From assembly GCA_045627525.1 (NCBI GenBank), contig JAZQNW010000001.1:186001-250000 (forward strand): 64,000 bases of DNA. The letters are read 5' to 3'. This DNA comes from CAG-877 sp045627525. GTDB lineage: Bacteria; Bacillota_I; Bacilli_A; RF39; UBA660. Positions 25,067 to 33,895 of the stretch are shown here, in pieces (position 1 is the stretch's first letter; each line of letters begins with the position of its first letter). Below the pieces are notes generated by a model, which was given only the letters and a program-made list of their open reading frames with translations, ran no database searches and was not told where the DNA came from. The position numbers and the translations under genes are program-made.

Positions 25067-26188
25067 TTAAATTTTTTTATTATCAGTTTTAACATATAGA
25101 ACATTTGAAAAATCAGTATTTTCTAAAGAACTATCATCAGATTCTTCAAAAGGTGTAAAACTATCCAAATTAAATATACTACTATTTTTACCATACATAT
25201 CTCTAGACAATTTTCCACTCATATGTATTACACCAGGTATCCCCATATAACAAATACTCCTTAAATCACTAGAAAAACTATTAGGTACATCAACAAGATT
25301 TTGCCTATCATTTATTAAAGTTCCACTAGTGTTAAAATCATCAAATCTGTCAGCAAATTCAAGTGAAACATCATCTACATTTTGATGAGTTAACTCCTCT
25401 CTAATATCATATATTGAATTATATAAATATATACCCGAAGCATGTATTGGATTAAACTCTACTATATCCATTTGCCTATTACTTGATTCATCAAGATAAG
25501 AAAATAAATCAACAACATAATATTTAGGAAAATAACTCGGTATACTTTTAACAATTGATTTAATATTTTCAACATCATCTTCTGAAATTTTATGAAGAAT
25601 ATCATATGTAATTCTAGATATATTTGCTACTTGTCCATCTAATACAAAACATCTGTATTCAATTAGTCCTTTTTCATCACAACATATATTTACAAAATCA
25701 CTTATTATAAAATCATCATCTTGATGCAATAATAACGCTTTAAAAAAATTAGTATTTTCATCTAACAATATTTTACTATCTATAACATCACTAAAATCTT
25801 TATTTTTGGTTTTTATAAATATATTATCACCATATTCATTTATTATTCGTAATACATTTTGATTATCTAACAAGTCACTGCCTTTTACAATTTCCATTTT
25901 TCTTTTCAATTTTATATATTTTGGCCACTCTAATATCATTTTAATGTCTTCATTACTAACAACAGGTAATCCCCCATGACTTACTATTGATTCATTCATA
26001 TCAAATACTTGAATGCTACCTGTTCTTGGAAATATAACAGAACTACTAATATCAATTAAATGATTATTTTCATCAAAAAACTCCTTTCTTTCTGAATCAT
26101 AAAAAAGAAGATTTTCTTTTTGTCGAGCTCGTTTAATTTCATTACTTGTATATTCAAAGTTTATATTTTTATCAAAACAATAATACAT
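25067..26188 (-). CDS. ATP-grasp-like protein, R2K (DUF4343) type
   Basis: 373 residues. An N-terminal ~95-residue region (RARQKENLLFYDSERKEFFDE, VIFPRTGSIQVFD), then the ATP-grasp core with DNIFIKTKNKDFS, EYRCFVLDGQVANISRIT, YYVVDLFSYLDESS and the acidic/Asn metal site MDIVEFNPIHASGIYLYN. The last pattern is the strongest match to the R2K family, which is common in phages and in RNA-repair-like contexts. Substrate unknown. RBS GGGGGAT before the ATG at 26188. The C-terminal ~100 residues show no known domain. Confidence 0.72.
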   Translation of the reverse strand: MYYCFDKNINFEYTSNEIKRARQKENLLFYDSERKEFFDENNHLIDISSSVIFPRTGSIQVFDMNESIVSHGGLPVVSNEDIKMILEWPKYIKLKRKMEIVKGSDLLDNQNVLRIINEYGDNIFIKTKNKDFSDVIDSKILLDENTNFFKALLLHQDDDFIISDFVNICCDEKGLIEYRCFVLDGQVANISRITYDILHKISEDDVENIKSIVKSIPSYFPKYYVVDLFSYLDESSNRQMDIVEFNPIHASGIYLYNSIYDIREELTHQNVDDVSLEFADRFDDFNTSGTLINDRQNLVDVPNSFSSDLRSICYMGIPGVIHMSGKLSRDMYGKNSSIFNLDSFTPFEESDDSSLENTDFSNVLYVKTDNKKI

Positions 26189-26319
26189 ATTAATCCCCCA
26201 ATATGAACAAATATACCATATTTTTAATACTTTATAAAATCATTATACAAAAAACTATAAAAATCGGCTAAAATAGTTAGTTTTCATTTACCTACATAAA
26301 CAAAATATTAAATAATAAT

Positions 26320-26348
26320 GAAAAAGAGAACTTATTATTAAAATTCTC
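26320..26348 (-). terminator. Terminator after ssrA
   Basis: AGAGAA/TTCTCT stem with a long AT loop and TTTTT on the minus strand. A palindromic AGTCAAAATTGACT just upstream (26361-26374) may also fold. The 26189-26320 part of the gap shows nothing else I can name. Confidence 0.6.
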
Positions 26349-26384
26349 TATTTTATATAAAGTCAATTTTGACTATTTTACTAT

Positions 26385-26762
26385 TGGTGGAGCTGAGGAG
26401 AATCGAACTCCTGTCCGAAAATAAAGCTACACAAACCTCTACAAGCTTAGTTAACTAATTATTCTCATATATCAACCAAGTAATTAACGACCAAGTCAAT
26501 ATACCAGCCTTAAATTCTTTCTATTTTTCAGGCAAAAAATAGCTATATTCCACTAAAAATGAACCTTCAAAAATCTACGTGGATAAAGATAAATGAAAGT
26601 GCAGGCCTTATATTATTAGGCAAAAGCAACAGCTTGGCGAGAACCAAACATATTAGCTACTGCGTTTTTAATTTTGTTTGCGTTTATTTTTTTGTGTCCG
26701 TGACGTGGACATTCGACTTGCCATCTGTGCTCAAATATTCCCGTCGAAACCATGTCAGCCCC
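26385..26762 (-). ncRNA. ssrA: Transfer-messenger RNA (tmRNA)
   Basis: Frees stalled ribosomes and tags the unfinished protein. The 5' end GGGGCTGACATGGTTTCGAC (26762 downward) and the 3' end TCGATTCTCCTCAGCTCCACCA form the tRNA-like acceptor and T arm; the CCA is encoded. The acceptor stem pairs GGGGCTG with CAGCTCC. About 378 nt long. It lies downstream of smpB, its protein partner, with a terminator and a separate promoter between them. Confidence 0.97.
26616..26681 (-). other. tmRNA tag reading frame
   Basis: Starting at the GCA resume codon (26681-26679, preceded by TAAAC) the frame reads ANKIKNAVANMFGSRQAVA then FA and a TAA stop at 26618-26616: a 21-residue tag ending in AVAFA. Most Firmicutes tags end in ALAA; Mollicutes tags end in YAFA and are handled by Lon. 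Confidence 0.85.
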
Positions 26763-26772
26763 ATGTGAAGTA

Positions 26773-26781
26773 ATTATATCA
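26773..26781 (-). promoter_or_regulatory. Extended -10 promoter of ssrA
   Basis: TGATATAAT (26781-26773) lies 11 bp before the mature 5' end. No strong -35 is seen. Confidence 0.6.
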
Positions 26782-26809
26782 TAAAAAGCAAAATAATTCT
26801 AGTTGTATA

Positions 26810-26837
26810 AAAAAAAAGAAATTTTTACAAATTTCTT
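26810..26837 (-). terminator. Terminator between smpB and ssrA
   Basis: AAGAAATTT/AAATTTCTT stem with T9 on the minus strand, so ssrA depends on its own promoter. Confidence 0.75.
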
Positions 26838-26880
26838 ATTAAAATTAATGTATATAAATAACAATTAATAGAACTTAAAG

Positions 26881-27318
26881 TTAATAATTTTTCAAATTAC
26901 TTTGAACTTCTCGTTTTAAATCTCGTTCTTTAATAGATTCTCTTTTATCGTAGTCTTTTTTACCTTTACAAACACCTAATGCTACTTTTAATCTATTATT
27001 TTTAAAATATAATTTCAAAGGTACTAAAGTTAATCCCTTAACCTCAATAGCATTGGATAATTTTTTTATTTCTTTTTTATGTAATAACAATTTTCTATTA
27101 CGTGTTTCTTCATGATTAAAAATATTACCTTCCTTATATTGTCCGACATACATATTTAAAAGATATACTTCATTATTTTTTATTATTCCATAGCAATCTT
27201 TAATATTACAATTTCCGGCTCTAATTGACTTTATTTCTGTACCAGTAAGTACAATACCAGCCTCATATGTTTCTTCAATGAAATAATCATGATTAGCTTT
27301 TCTATTTAAAATTTCCAT
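26881..27318 (-). CDS. smpB: SsrA-binding protein SmpB
   Basis: 145 residues, the tmRNA partner that places it in the ribosomal A site. Motifs NRKANHDYFIEETYEAGIVLTGTEIKSIR, YLLNMYVGQYKEGN and LLLHKKEIKKL, plus a basic C-terminal tail (CKGKKDYDKRESIKERDLKRE), are typical. The start codon overlaps nothing but lies 4 bp after the CapA-like gene stop. Operon secG-rnr-(capA-like)-smpB, with ssrA after it. Confidence 0.97.
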   Translation of the reverse strand: MEILNRKANHDYFIEETYEAGIVLTGTEIKSIRAGNCNIKDCYGIIKNNEVYLLNMYVGQYKEGNIFNHEETRNRKLLLHKKEIKKLSNAIEVKGLTLVPLKLYFKNNRLKVALGVCKGKKDYDKRESIKERDLKREVQSNLKNY

Positions 27319-27322
27319 TTTA

Positions 27323-28507
27323 TCACTCCCAAGTAAGTCCCCATGTCAAATCAGGATAAAATTCATTAACAATTTTTTTATATTTATCATAATAACCCTG
27401 ATAATTATTAAGAATAGTATTGTCTAATTTTGAATATGGTATAACTTTAAAATTCTTATGATCTTTTGTATATATCAAATCAGCTTTTGGATTTATTACT
27501 GAAACTTTAACAGAATCATCAACATCAACAACTTTTTTTATAGTAAGTTCCATCATTAACCCTGTTAAATTATCAATATCTCCTTGATCAGATATAAAAT
27601 TACCCAATGAATATATAACAAAAGTTTTACCATCATTAATATATTCTAATGATTCAACAACATGTGGATGTGCTCCTATTATAATATCAACACCCAAATT
27701 TGACAAGTAATTAGCAATTTCATCTTGTTTACTGCTTACACCAAAAGAATATTCAGTTCCCCAATGCATAGCAACTAAAACTACATCCACTTTATCTCTT
27801 ACTGCTTCTATATCATTCTTAGCCTTTTCAGGTGAATATACGTTATTTAAATATTCTTTTCCCACAGGAGTTTCTAATCCATTTGTCCATGTAGTATAAG
27901 AAAAAAATGCATATTTTATACCATTAACTTCATAAATCTTTTGAACCATATTATTTCTATCTTCAAAAGATGACCATTGTCCTGATGTTACTACATCTTT
28001 TTTCGATTTCCAATAATTAACAGAATTTAAAACACCTGTTTCACCTTTATCCATTGTATGATTAGTAGCTAAAGAAACTAGATTAAACCCAGCATCAATA
28101 AACGCATCACCAACTTCAGAAGGAGAATTAAAACGCGGATAACTAGAATAACCCAATTCACTACCACCTAAAATTGTTTCTTGATTATAATAAGCTAAAT
28201 CATATTTAGAAGAAATAGGTTTTATATACTCAAGCATTGGTTTAAAATCATAACTTCCATCACTTTTTAATGCATCATGATAAACACCATAATGAATCAA
28301 TGCATCGCCTACCATAAACAATGTTGCTGTATACTCTTTAGGCTTTTTTACCTCTACTTTTTCTGGCTTTGGTTTATCAATATTCTTATTTTTTTTTGAT
28401 AAATTATCATTAAAAAAAGCTATTTTTATAAGCAAAAAAAGAAGAAAAATCAAAAACACCTTAACCCACAATTTAAACTTTCTTTTAATTTTTCTTCTTA
28501 CTGCCAT
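27323..28507 (-). CDS. CapA-family metallophosphatase-like protein, membrane-anchored
   Basis: 394 residues. One hydrophobic helix (residues ~13-31) after a basic start, a Lys/Pro linker (DKPKPEKVEVKKPKE), then the CapA (PGA_cap) fold: ATLFMVGDALIHYGVY, LAYYNQETILGG, LVSLATNHTMDKGETG, VLVAMHWGTEYS, DIIIGAHPHVVES and YSLGNFISDQ. These carry the His/Asp/Asn metal-ligand pattern. CapA proteins are tied to poly-gamma-glutamate capsules in Bacillus, but many homologues lack the rest of that pathway, as here. It is inserted between rnr and smpB, with 2-4 bp spacing on both sides. Confidence 0.9.
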   Translation of the reverse strand: MAVRRKIKRKFKLWVKVFLIFLLFLLIKIAFFNDNLSKKNKNIDKPKPEKVEVKKPKEYTATLFMVGDALIHYGVYHDALKSDGSYDFKPMLEYIKPISSKYDLAYYNQETILGGSELGYSSYPRFNSPSEVGDAFIDAGFNLVSLATNHTMDKGETGVLNSVNYWKSKKDVVTSGQWSSFEDRNNMVQKIYEVNGIKYAFFSYTTWTNGLETPVGKEYLNNVYSPEKAKNDIEAVRDKVDVVLVAMHWGTEYSFGVSSKQDEIANYLSNLGVDIIIGAHPHVVESLEYINDGKTFVIYSLGNFISDQGDIDNLTGLMMELTIKKVVDVDDSVKVSVINPKADLIYTKDHKNFKVIPYSKLDNTILNNYQGYYDKYKKIVNEFYPDLTWGLTWE

Positions 28508-28509
28508 AC

Positions 28510-30630
28510 TTATACCTTCCTAACTACTTCGAAATCAATAATTTTTTCTTCCTTTGAAGCTCTTACAACTTTTACTATCAATCTTTCACCAACTGAATAG
28601 ATTACATGACTTTTTTCACCAGTTAATGTCATTCTTTCTTCATTAAAATGGAAAAAGTCAGGCATATCTCTCAAAGGAACTAAACCTTCAATTAAATTAT
28701 CCAATTGTACAAACATACCAAAATTAGTTATTGTTGAAATCATACCTTCATATTCTTCTCCAATATGATCTTCCATATATTCAGCCATTTTCATTTCTTC
28801 TACTTCTCTTTCACAATCGATAGAAGCACGTTCTCTAGATGAGGAATGTTCAGCAATATAAACTAATTTTTCTTCCCACTTTTTCATTGTAGGAGTATCG
28901 ATATTATTTTCAAATAAATATGTTCTTAATAAACGATGTACTGTTGTATCAGGATAACGCCTTATTGGTGACGTAAAATGTGTATAACATGTACTAGCCA
29001 AACCATAATGTCCTAAATTTTCTGGTTTATATACCGCTTTTTGCATACATCTAAGTAGTAAGCTTGATAATATTTTATATTCTGGTTTATCTTCTAAAGC
29101 CTTTAAAATATTTTGCATAGTAGTAGGTCTTAAATCTTTTATATCAGCATTTATAGAATACCCCAAATTACTAACAAAACTTAAGAAACTTTTAATTCCA
29201 TCTTCCTTTGGAGTTTCATGAACACGATAAATAAATGGTAAATTCATAAAATAAATATGAGTAGCAACGCATTCATTTGCCGCAATCATAAAATCTTCTA
29301 TTAAATTTTCGCCTGTTCCACGATTTCTAAGTGTAACTTCAGTAGGATGACAATTTTCATCTACTAAAATTTTAGCCTCATCTATATCAAAGTTAATATA
29401 ACCTCTCTTATTTTTCATTTTACGTAATATTTGAGCAAGTTCAGCCATTAATTTTAAATCATTTTCATAAGGTTCATATCCTTCTGGAACTTCATTTTTC
29501 TCCAAAATACTATTTACCTTTTTATAAGTCATTTGAATTCTCGATCTAATAACACTAGGGAAAATTTCATAATTTACTTGTTTTCCATTTTGATCAAATT
29601 CCATAACACAAGAAATTGCCAAACGATCAACATTAGGATTTAATGAGCAAATACCATTAGACAATTCATGAGGTAACATCGGAATAACACGATCAACTAA
29701 ATAAACACTTGTACCTCTTTCCTGAGCTTCATTATCAAGAGGTGAACCCTCTTTAACATAATAACTAACATCAGCAATATGTACACCCAATTTATAATTA
29801 CCATTAGAAAATTTTTCAATTGATATAGCATCATCAATATCTTTTGTATCATCGCCATCTATAGTAAAAATAGTTACATCTCGTAAATCTCTTCTACCTT
29901 TCATTTCTTCTGGGGAAACTTCCATAGGAATATTTTTTACTTCCTCTTTTACATCATCAGGAAACTCAGTATTTATATTATATTTATAAATTATTGAAAG
30001 AATATCAACACCCGGATCATTTTTATGACCAATTATATCTGTAACTTTACCTTCATAACGCATATTATTATTTAACTTTTTAACCAGTTCAACTACTACC
30101 TTATGACCATCAACTGCATTTAAAGTTTTATCTTTAGGAATTTCAATATTAAGTTTTATTTTATTATTATCTAATTTAATATGTCCTTTTCCTTTATTAT
30201 CAAAGCTAATTTCACCTATATACTTTTCAACTTGACGCTTGATTACTTTCAAAACTCTACCTTCTAAACGGTCTAGAGTCATTTTACTTGTTATTTCAAC
30301 TAAAACAATATCATCATGTATAGCGCCATTAATATCTGTAGCTGACACATATATATCGTCTGGTAAATCTTCAACTTCTACAAAACCAAAACCCTTTTTA
30401 TTAACACGCATTATACCTTTTCTTAAATGACTCTTATCAAGCATCATATACTTATCTTTATTAGAATGATATATAATAACTTCATCTTCCAACTTTCTAA
30501 GCTCATCACTTAAATGCTTTGTATCATTTACATTATTGATATTTAAAAGATCAGATAACTCATATAAGTCTAATGCCTTATTACTGTTTTTCAAAATATT
30601 AATAATGTCTTCTCTCATAGTATTTTGCAT
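28510..30630 (-). CDS. rnr: Ribonuclease R
   Basis: 706 residues, 3'-5' exoribonuclease of the RNB family; with tmRNA it degrades defective mRNA. N-terminal helix-turn-helix-like domain (EDIINILKNSNKALDLYELSDLL), cold-shock domains, the catalytic RNB core with TIDGDDTKDIDDAISI (Asp metal ligands near 260-275), RVIPMLPHELSNGICSLNP, HFTSPIRRYPD, and a C-terminal S1 domain (EYEGMISTITNFGMFVQLDNLIEG). RBS AAAGGGTG before the ATG at 30630. Part of the secG-rnr-smpB cluster. Confidence 0.97.
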   Translation of the reverse strand: MQNTMREDIINILKNSNKALDLYELSDLLNINNVNDTKHLSDELRKLEDEVIIYHSNKDKYMMLDKSHLRKGIMRVNKKGFGFVEVEDLPDDIYVSATDINGAIHDDIVLVEITSKMTLDRLEGRVLKVIKRQVEKYIGEISFDNKGKGHIKLDNNKIKLNIEIPKDKTLNAVDGHKVVVELVKKLNNNMRYEGKVTDIIGHKNDPGVDILSIIYKYNINTEFPDDVKEEVKNIPMEVSPEEMKGRRDLRDVTIFTIDGDDTKDIDDAISIEKFSNGNYKLGVHIADVSYYVKEGSPLDNEAQERGTSVYLVDRVIPMLPHELSNGICSLNPNVDRLAISCVMEFDQNGKQVNYEIFPSVIRSRIQMTYKKVNSILEKNEVPEGYEPYENDLKLMAELAQILRKMKNKRGYINFDIDEAKILVDENCHPTEVTLRNRGTGENLIEDFMIAANECVATHIYFMNLPFIYRVHETPKEDGIKSFLSFVSNLGYSINADIKDLRPTTMQNILKALEDKPEYKILSSLLLRCMQKAVYKPENLGHYGLASTCYTHFTSPIRRYPDTTVHRLLRTYLFENNIDTPTMKKWEEKLVYIAEHSSSRERASIDCEREVEEMKMAEYMEDHIGEEYEGMISTITNFGMFVQLDNLIEGLVPLRDMPDFFHFNEERMTLTGEKSHVIYSVGERLIVKVVRASKEEKIIDFEVVRKV

Positions 30631-30701
30631 AATATCACCCTTTTACCCTATAAATACATTATACTTTATTTTTTGCAATATAACTAGTACTTTTTTACAA
30701 A

Positions 30702-30725
30702 ATAAAAAAAGGCAAAAACCTTTTT
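30702..30725 (-). terminator. Terminator-like hairpin between secG and rnr
   Basis: AAAAAGG/CCTTTTT stem, six-base loop, T-run on the minus strand. It may weaken read-through into rnr. Confidence 0.65.
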
Positions 30726-30939
30726 AAACAAACATTTCTATTAGACAAATTACAAAGAATGAAAGACCTAACAATAAAGTCAATCTACTTATAAATAATT
30801 CTGAGCCACGTTCTTTTCTTCTTGCGAATAAGTCAGAAGAACCACCAGAAAGTATTTGAGCAGCATTTTCAGCCTTACTACTTTGTAGAAGTACAATAAC
30901 AATTAATAAAATTGATATAATTAATAATACGGTTTCCAT
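30724..30939 (-). CDS. secG: Protein translocase subunit SecG
   Basis: 71 residues, two hydrophobic helices (VLLIISILLIVIVLLQSS and RLTLLLGLSFFVICLIEMF) linked by a loop with ILSGGSSDLFARRKERGSE, the classic SecG signature. Helps SecYEG-mediated export. The ATG at 30939 has GGAGGTG upstream; upstream in-frame ATGs lack an RBS. Confidence 0.93.
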   Translation of the reverse strand: METVLLIISILLIVIVLLQSSKAENAAQILSGGSSDLFARRKERGSELFISRLTLLLGLSFFVICLIEMFV

Positions 30940-31000
30940 AGACACCTCCATAAATAACAACAATATAATATCATAAATCTATTATTTTAGCAAGAATTAC

Positions 31001-32425
31001 CTAATATTGAATATCCCAAACAACATGATGCTTTGCTTCTTTTCCACAACATACACATTTTTCATCTATTTTAGGAGCATCTTCTAAAATGCATCTTGAT
31101 TTGCAACCTCTTATTTCTTTTATTTTTAATTCACAATCTACATCACCACACCACATAGCGTGAATAAATCCTGGTTGAGTATTTAATATTTTTTCCATAT
31201 CTTCTAGATTATGAGCCTCAAATGTAAATTTATCTCTACGTTCTTTTGCTTTTTTATACATATCATTTTGAATTGTTTCCAACAATTCTTTAACATAAAG
31301 AACAACATCAATATCATTACTCTCTACTATCTTTTCACGAGTATCACGTCTAGCAAAAGTGATTTTACCATCATTTAAATCTCTTTCACCTAATTCTATA
31401 CGAACAGGTATTCCATTAACTTCCGCTTCTGCAAATTTAAATCCTGGGGATTTTTCACTATTATCAATATAAGCAACAATACCATTTGCTAATAATTTTT
31501 CTTTATATTGTTTAGCTAATTCAACAACCTTATCATTTTTTCCTATTGGAATAATAACTACTTGCTTTGGTGCAATTCTAGGTGGTAATACTAATCCATA
31601 ATCATCACTATGAACCATAATTAAACCACCAATCATACGAGTAGTAGTACCCCAAGAAGTTTGATAAACATATTCTTCTTTATTTTCCTTATTTAAAAAT
31701 TTAACATCATAAGCCTTAGCAAATTTTTGACCAAAATAATGACTAGTACCAGCTTGTAAAGCAACACCATTATACATCATAGCTTCATTTGTCAAAGTAT
31801 ATTCAGCTCCAGAAAATTTTTCTTTTTCAGTTTTTTTACCAACTATAGATGGAATAGCTAATATCTCATTATGAAACCACTTATAAACTTCCATCATTCT
31901 ATCAGTTTCCTCAATAGCTTCTTTTTCAGTAGCATGTAAAGTATGACCTTCTTGCCATAAAAATTCACGACTTCTTAAAAATGGCCTTGTTTCTTTTTCC
32001 CATCTCAAAACATTGCACCATTGATTATAAAGCATTGGCAAATCACGATAAGATTTAACATGTTTTGAATAATAATCACAAAATAGTGTTTCACTAGTTG
32101 GTCTAATAGCAAATCTTTCTTCTAAATTTTTTGATCCCCCTTCAGTAACCCAAGCTACTTCAGGTGCAAAGCCTTCTACTAAATCTGATTCTTTTTTTAA
32201 TAAATTTTCAGGAATTAAAAGTGGCATTTGACAATTAACATGTCCCAACTCCTTAAACTTTTTATCTAAAATTTCCTGCATTTTTTCCCAAATAGCATAA
32301 CCATTTGGTTCTATTGCTATACATCCCTTAACTGATGTATAATCAGCTAATTTAGCAGCTCTAACAACATCAGTATACCATTTAGCAAAGTCAACATCTC
32401 TACTAGTAATTGCTTCATTTTTCAT
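31001..32425 (-). CDS. proS: Proline--tRNA ligase, short (archaeal/type 3) form
   Basis: 474 residues from the ATG at 32425 (GGAGGTTAATT upstream; an upstream in-frame start at 32473 lies inside the T-box terminator). Class II motifs: GCIAIEPNGYAIWEKMQE, RFAIRPTSETLF, NQWCNVLRWEKETRPFLRSREFLWQEGHT. The anticodon domain follows (KQVVIIPIG) and the C-terminal part carries CGDVDCELKIKEIRGCKSRCI and CVCCGKEAKHH, a zinc-like module of the type 3 enzyme. It lacks the INS editing insertion of the long bacterial ProRS. Controlled by the upstream T-box. Confidence 0.97.
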   Translation of the reverse strand: MKNEAITSRDVDFAKWYTDVVRAAKLADYTSVKGCIAIEPNGYAIWEKMQEILDKKFKELGHVNCQMPLLIPENLLKKESDLVEGFAPEVAWVTEGGSKNLEERFAIRPTSETLFCDYYSKHVKSYRDLPMLYNQWCNVLRWEKETRPFLRSREFLWQEGHTLHATEKEAIEETDRMMEVYKWFHNEILAIPSIVGKKTEKEKFSGAEYTLTNEAMMYNGVALQAGTSHYFGQKFAKAYDVKFLNKENKEEYVYQTSWGTTTRMIGGLIMVHSDDYGLVLPPRIAPKQVVIIPIGKNDKVVELAKQYKEKLLANGIVAYIDNSEKSPGFKFAEAEVNGIPVRIELGERDLNDGKITFARRDTREKIVESNDIDVVLYVKELLETIQNDMYKKAKERRDKFTFEAHNLEDMEKILNTQPGFIHAMWCGDVDCELKIKEIRGCKSRCILEDAPKIDEKCVCCGKEAKHHVVWDIQY

Positions 32426-32439
32426 AATTAACCTCCAAA

Positions 32440-32640
32440 CAAAAAGAATGATACCAAAGGAGTGCAAAAGCACGGTACCATCCTTAATTTTACTCTTTTT
32501 TTTAACGATGTAACCACCGGAAGATAAACTTCTCTAAGAAAGGTAGGAATTATATTAGATTAAGATTGGTTTTTCACTATCACCAACTCACTAAACATAA
32601 GAGCTAATATAATTATGGTCTTTCAATTGATTTAATATGA
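32440..32640 (-). promoter_or_regulatory. T-box leader, proline-specific
   Basis: On the minus strand: Stem I with GTGAGTTGGTGATAGTG, a candidate specifier AAUU-CCU-ACC where CCU (32547-32545) is a Pro codon, the T-box core AAGGATGGTACCGTG (about 32486-32472), and a terminator made by pairing GGTACCGTGC with GCAC...GGTATC, followed by TTCTTTTTG. The core has GGATGG instead of the usual GGGTGG. Confidence 0.9.
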
Positions 32641-32644
32641 AAGT

Positions 32645-32673
32645 ATAATATTATAAATTTAGAATTTTGTCAA
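32645..32673 (-). promoter_or_regulatory. Promoter of the proS T-box transcript
   Basis: TTGACA (32673-32668), 17-bp spacer, TATTAT (32650-32645), placed just 5 bp after the eno stop. Confidence 0.75.
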
Positions 32674-32677
32674 TAAA

Positions 32678-33895
32678 CTAATTCAATTCTTCTTCAATTC
32701 TCATCAACTGATTATATTTACAAATTCTATCAGTTCGAGACATAGAACCAGTCTTTATTTGGCCTAAGTCTAACGCAACAGCTAAATCAGCTATTGTAGT
32801 ATCTTCTGTTTCACCACTACGATGAGAAATTATTGTCTTATAACCATTTGCTTTAGCTAAATTAATAGTTTCAATTGTTTCAGTTATTGAACCAATTTGA
32901 TTTACTTTAATCAAAATTGCATTACCTGCCCTTAAATCAATACCTTTTTGTAAATATTCTTTATTAGTAACAAATAAATCATCACCAACTAATTGAATTC
33001 TATCACCTAATTTTTGAGTAACAGCAACAAATCCATCCCAATCATTTTCATCAACAGGATCTTCAATAGAAATAATAGGATATGTATTAATTAATTCCTC
33101 ATAAAAATCTATTAATTCAGTAGTTGATAATTCTTTACCATCAACATGATAAACTCCATCATCATAAAATTCAGAAGCAGCTACATCAATAGCCAATTTA
33201 ACATCTTTACCGGGCTCATAACCAGCTTTTTTAATAGCTTCTACTATTAATTCAAATCCTTCCTTATTTGACCCTAAATTAGGAGCAAAACCGCCTTCAT
33301 CACCTACACCAGTAAAATATCCTTTGTCATTTAAAACTTTTTTCAAACTATGAAAAACTTCAGAACCAACACGTACTCTTTCATGAATTGTATCTCTTTG
33401 TGGAATAATCATAAACTCTTGAAAATCCAAGTTATTATCAGCATGAGCACCACCATTTAAAATATTCATCATAGGAACAGGTAGTGTTTTACCATTACCA
33501 ATATATTCATACAAATTTTTACCCTCATTAATAGCGCTTGCTCTTAAAGCTGCCATACTAACACCCAATATTGCATTAGCCCCTAAATTAGATTTTGTCT
33601 TAGTACCATCTAACTCAATCATGGCGTAATCTAGTTCTCTCTGATTACTAGCATCCATCCCTATTACTTTATCACGAATTACTGTATTAACATTTTTAAC
33701 AGCATTTAAAACGCCTTTACCATTGTACCTATTACCACCATCACGCATTTCTAAAGCTTCTCTTTCGCCAGTAGAAGCACCACTAGGTACTGCTGCTCTA
33801 CCTAAAATACCATTTTCTAAAATTACATCCACTTCAACAGTAGGATTACCTCTTGAATCTAAAATTTCTCTAGCTTTAATATCTTTAATTTTCAT
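32678..33895 (-). CDS. eno: Enolase
   Basis: Interconverts 2-phosphoglycerate and phosphoenolpyruvate. 405 residues against the usual ~430. All core motifs are present: ILDSRGNPTVEV, GASTGEREALE, LNGGAHADNNLDFQEFMI, GDEGGFAPNL, SIEDPVDENDWDG, VGDDLFVTN, LIKVNQIGS, SHRSGETEDTTIADL and SRTDRICKYNQLMRIEEEL. It ends right there; the ~20 residues that usually follow are missing. The 5' end overlaps murD by 11 bp. No other glycolytic gene is near. Confidence 0.97.
   Translation of the reverse strand: MKIKDIKAREILDSRGNPTVEVDVILENGILGRAAVPSGASTGEREALEMRDGGNRYNGKGVLNAVKNVNTVIRDKVIGMDASNQRELDYAMIELDGTKTKSNLGANAILGVSMAALRASAINEGKNLYEYIGNGKTLPVPMMNILNGGAHADNNLDFQEFMIIPQRDTIHERVRVGSEVFHSLKKVLNDKGYFTGVGDEGGFAPNLGSNKEGFELIVEAIKKAGYEPGKDVKLAIDVAASEFYDDGVYHVDGKELSTTELIDFYEELINTYPIISIEDPVDENDWDGFVAVTQKLGDRIQLVGDDLFVTNKEYLQKGIDLRAGNAILIKVNQIGSITETIETINLAKANGYKTIISHRSGETEDTTIADLAVALDLGQIKTGSMSRTDRICKYNQLMRIEEELN

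Noticed and set aside
26189..26320. Possible hidden small gene upstream of the ssrA terminator
   Set aside because: Only AT-rich sequence with short frames and no RBS; it holds the 5' region of the ATP-grasp gene and nothing else I can support.
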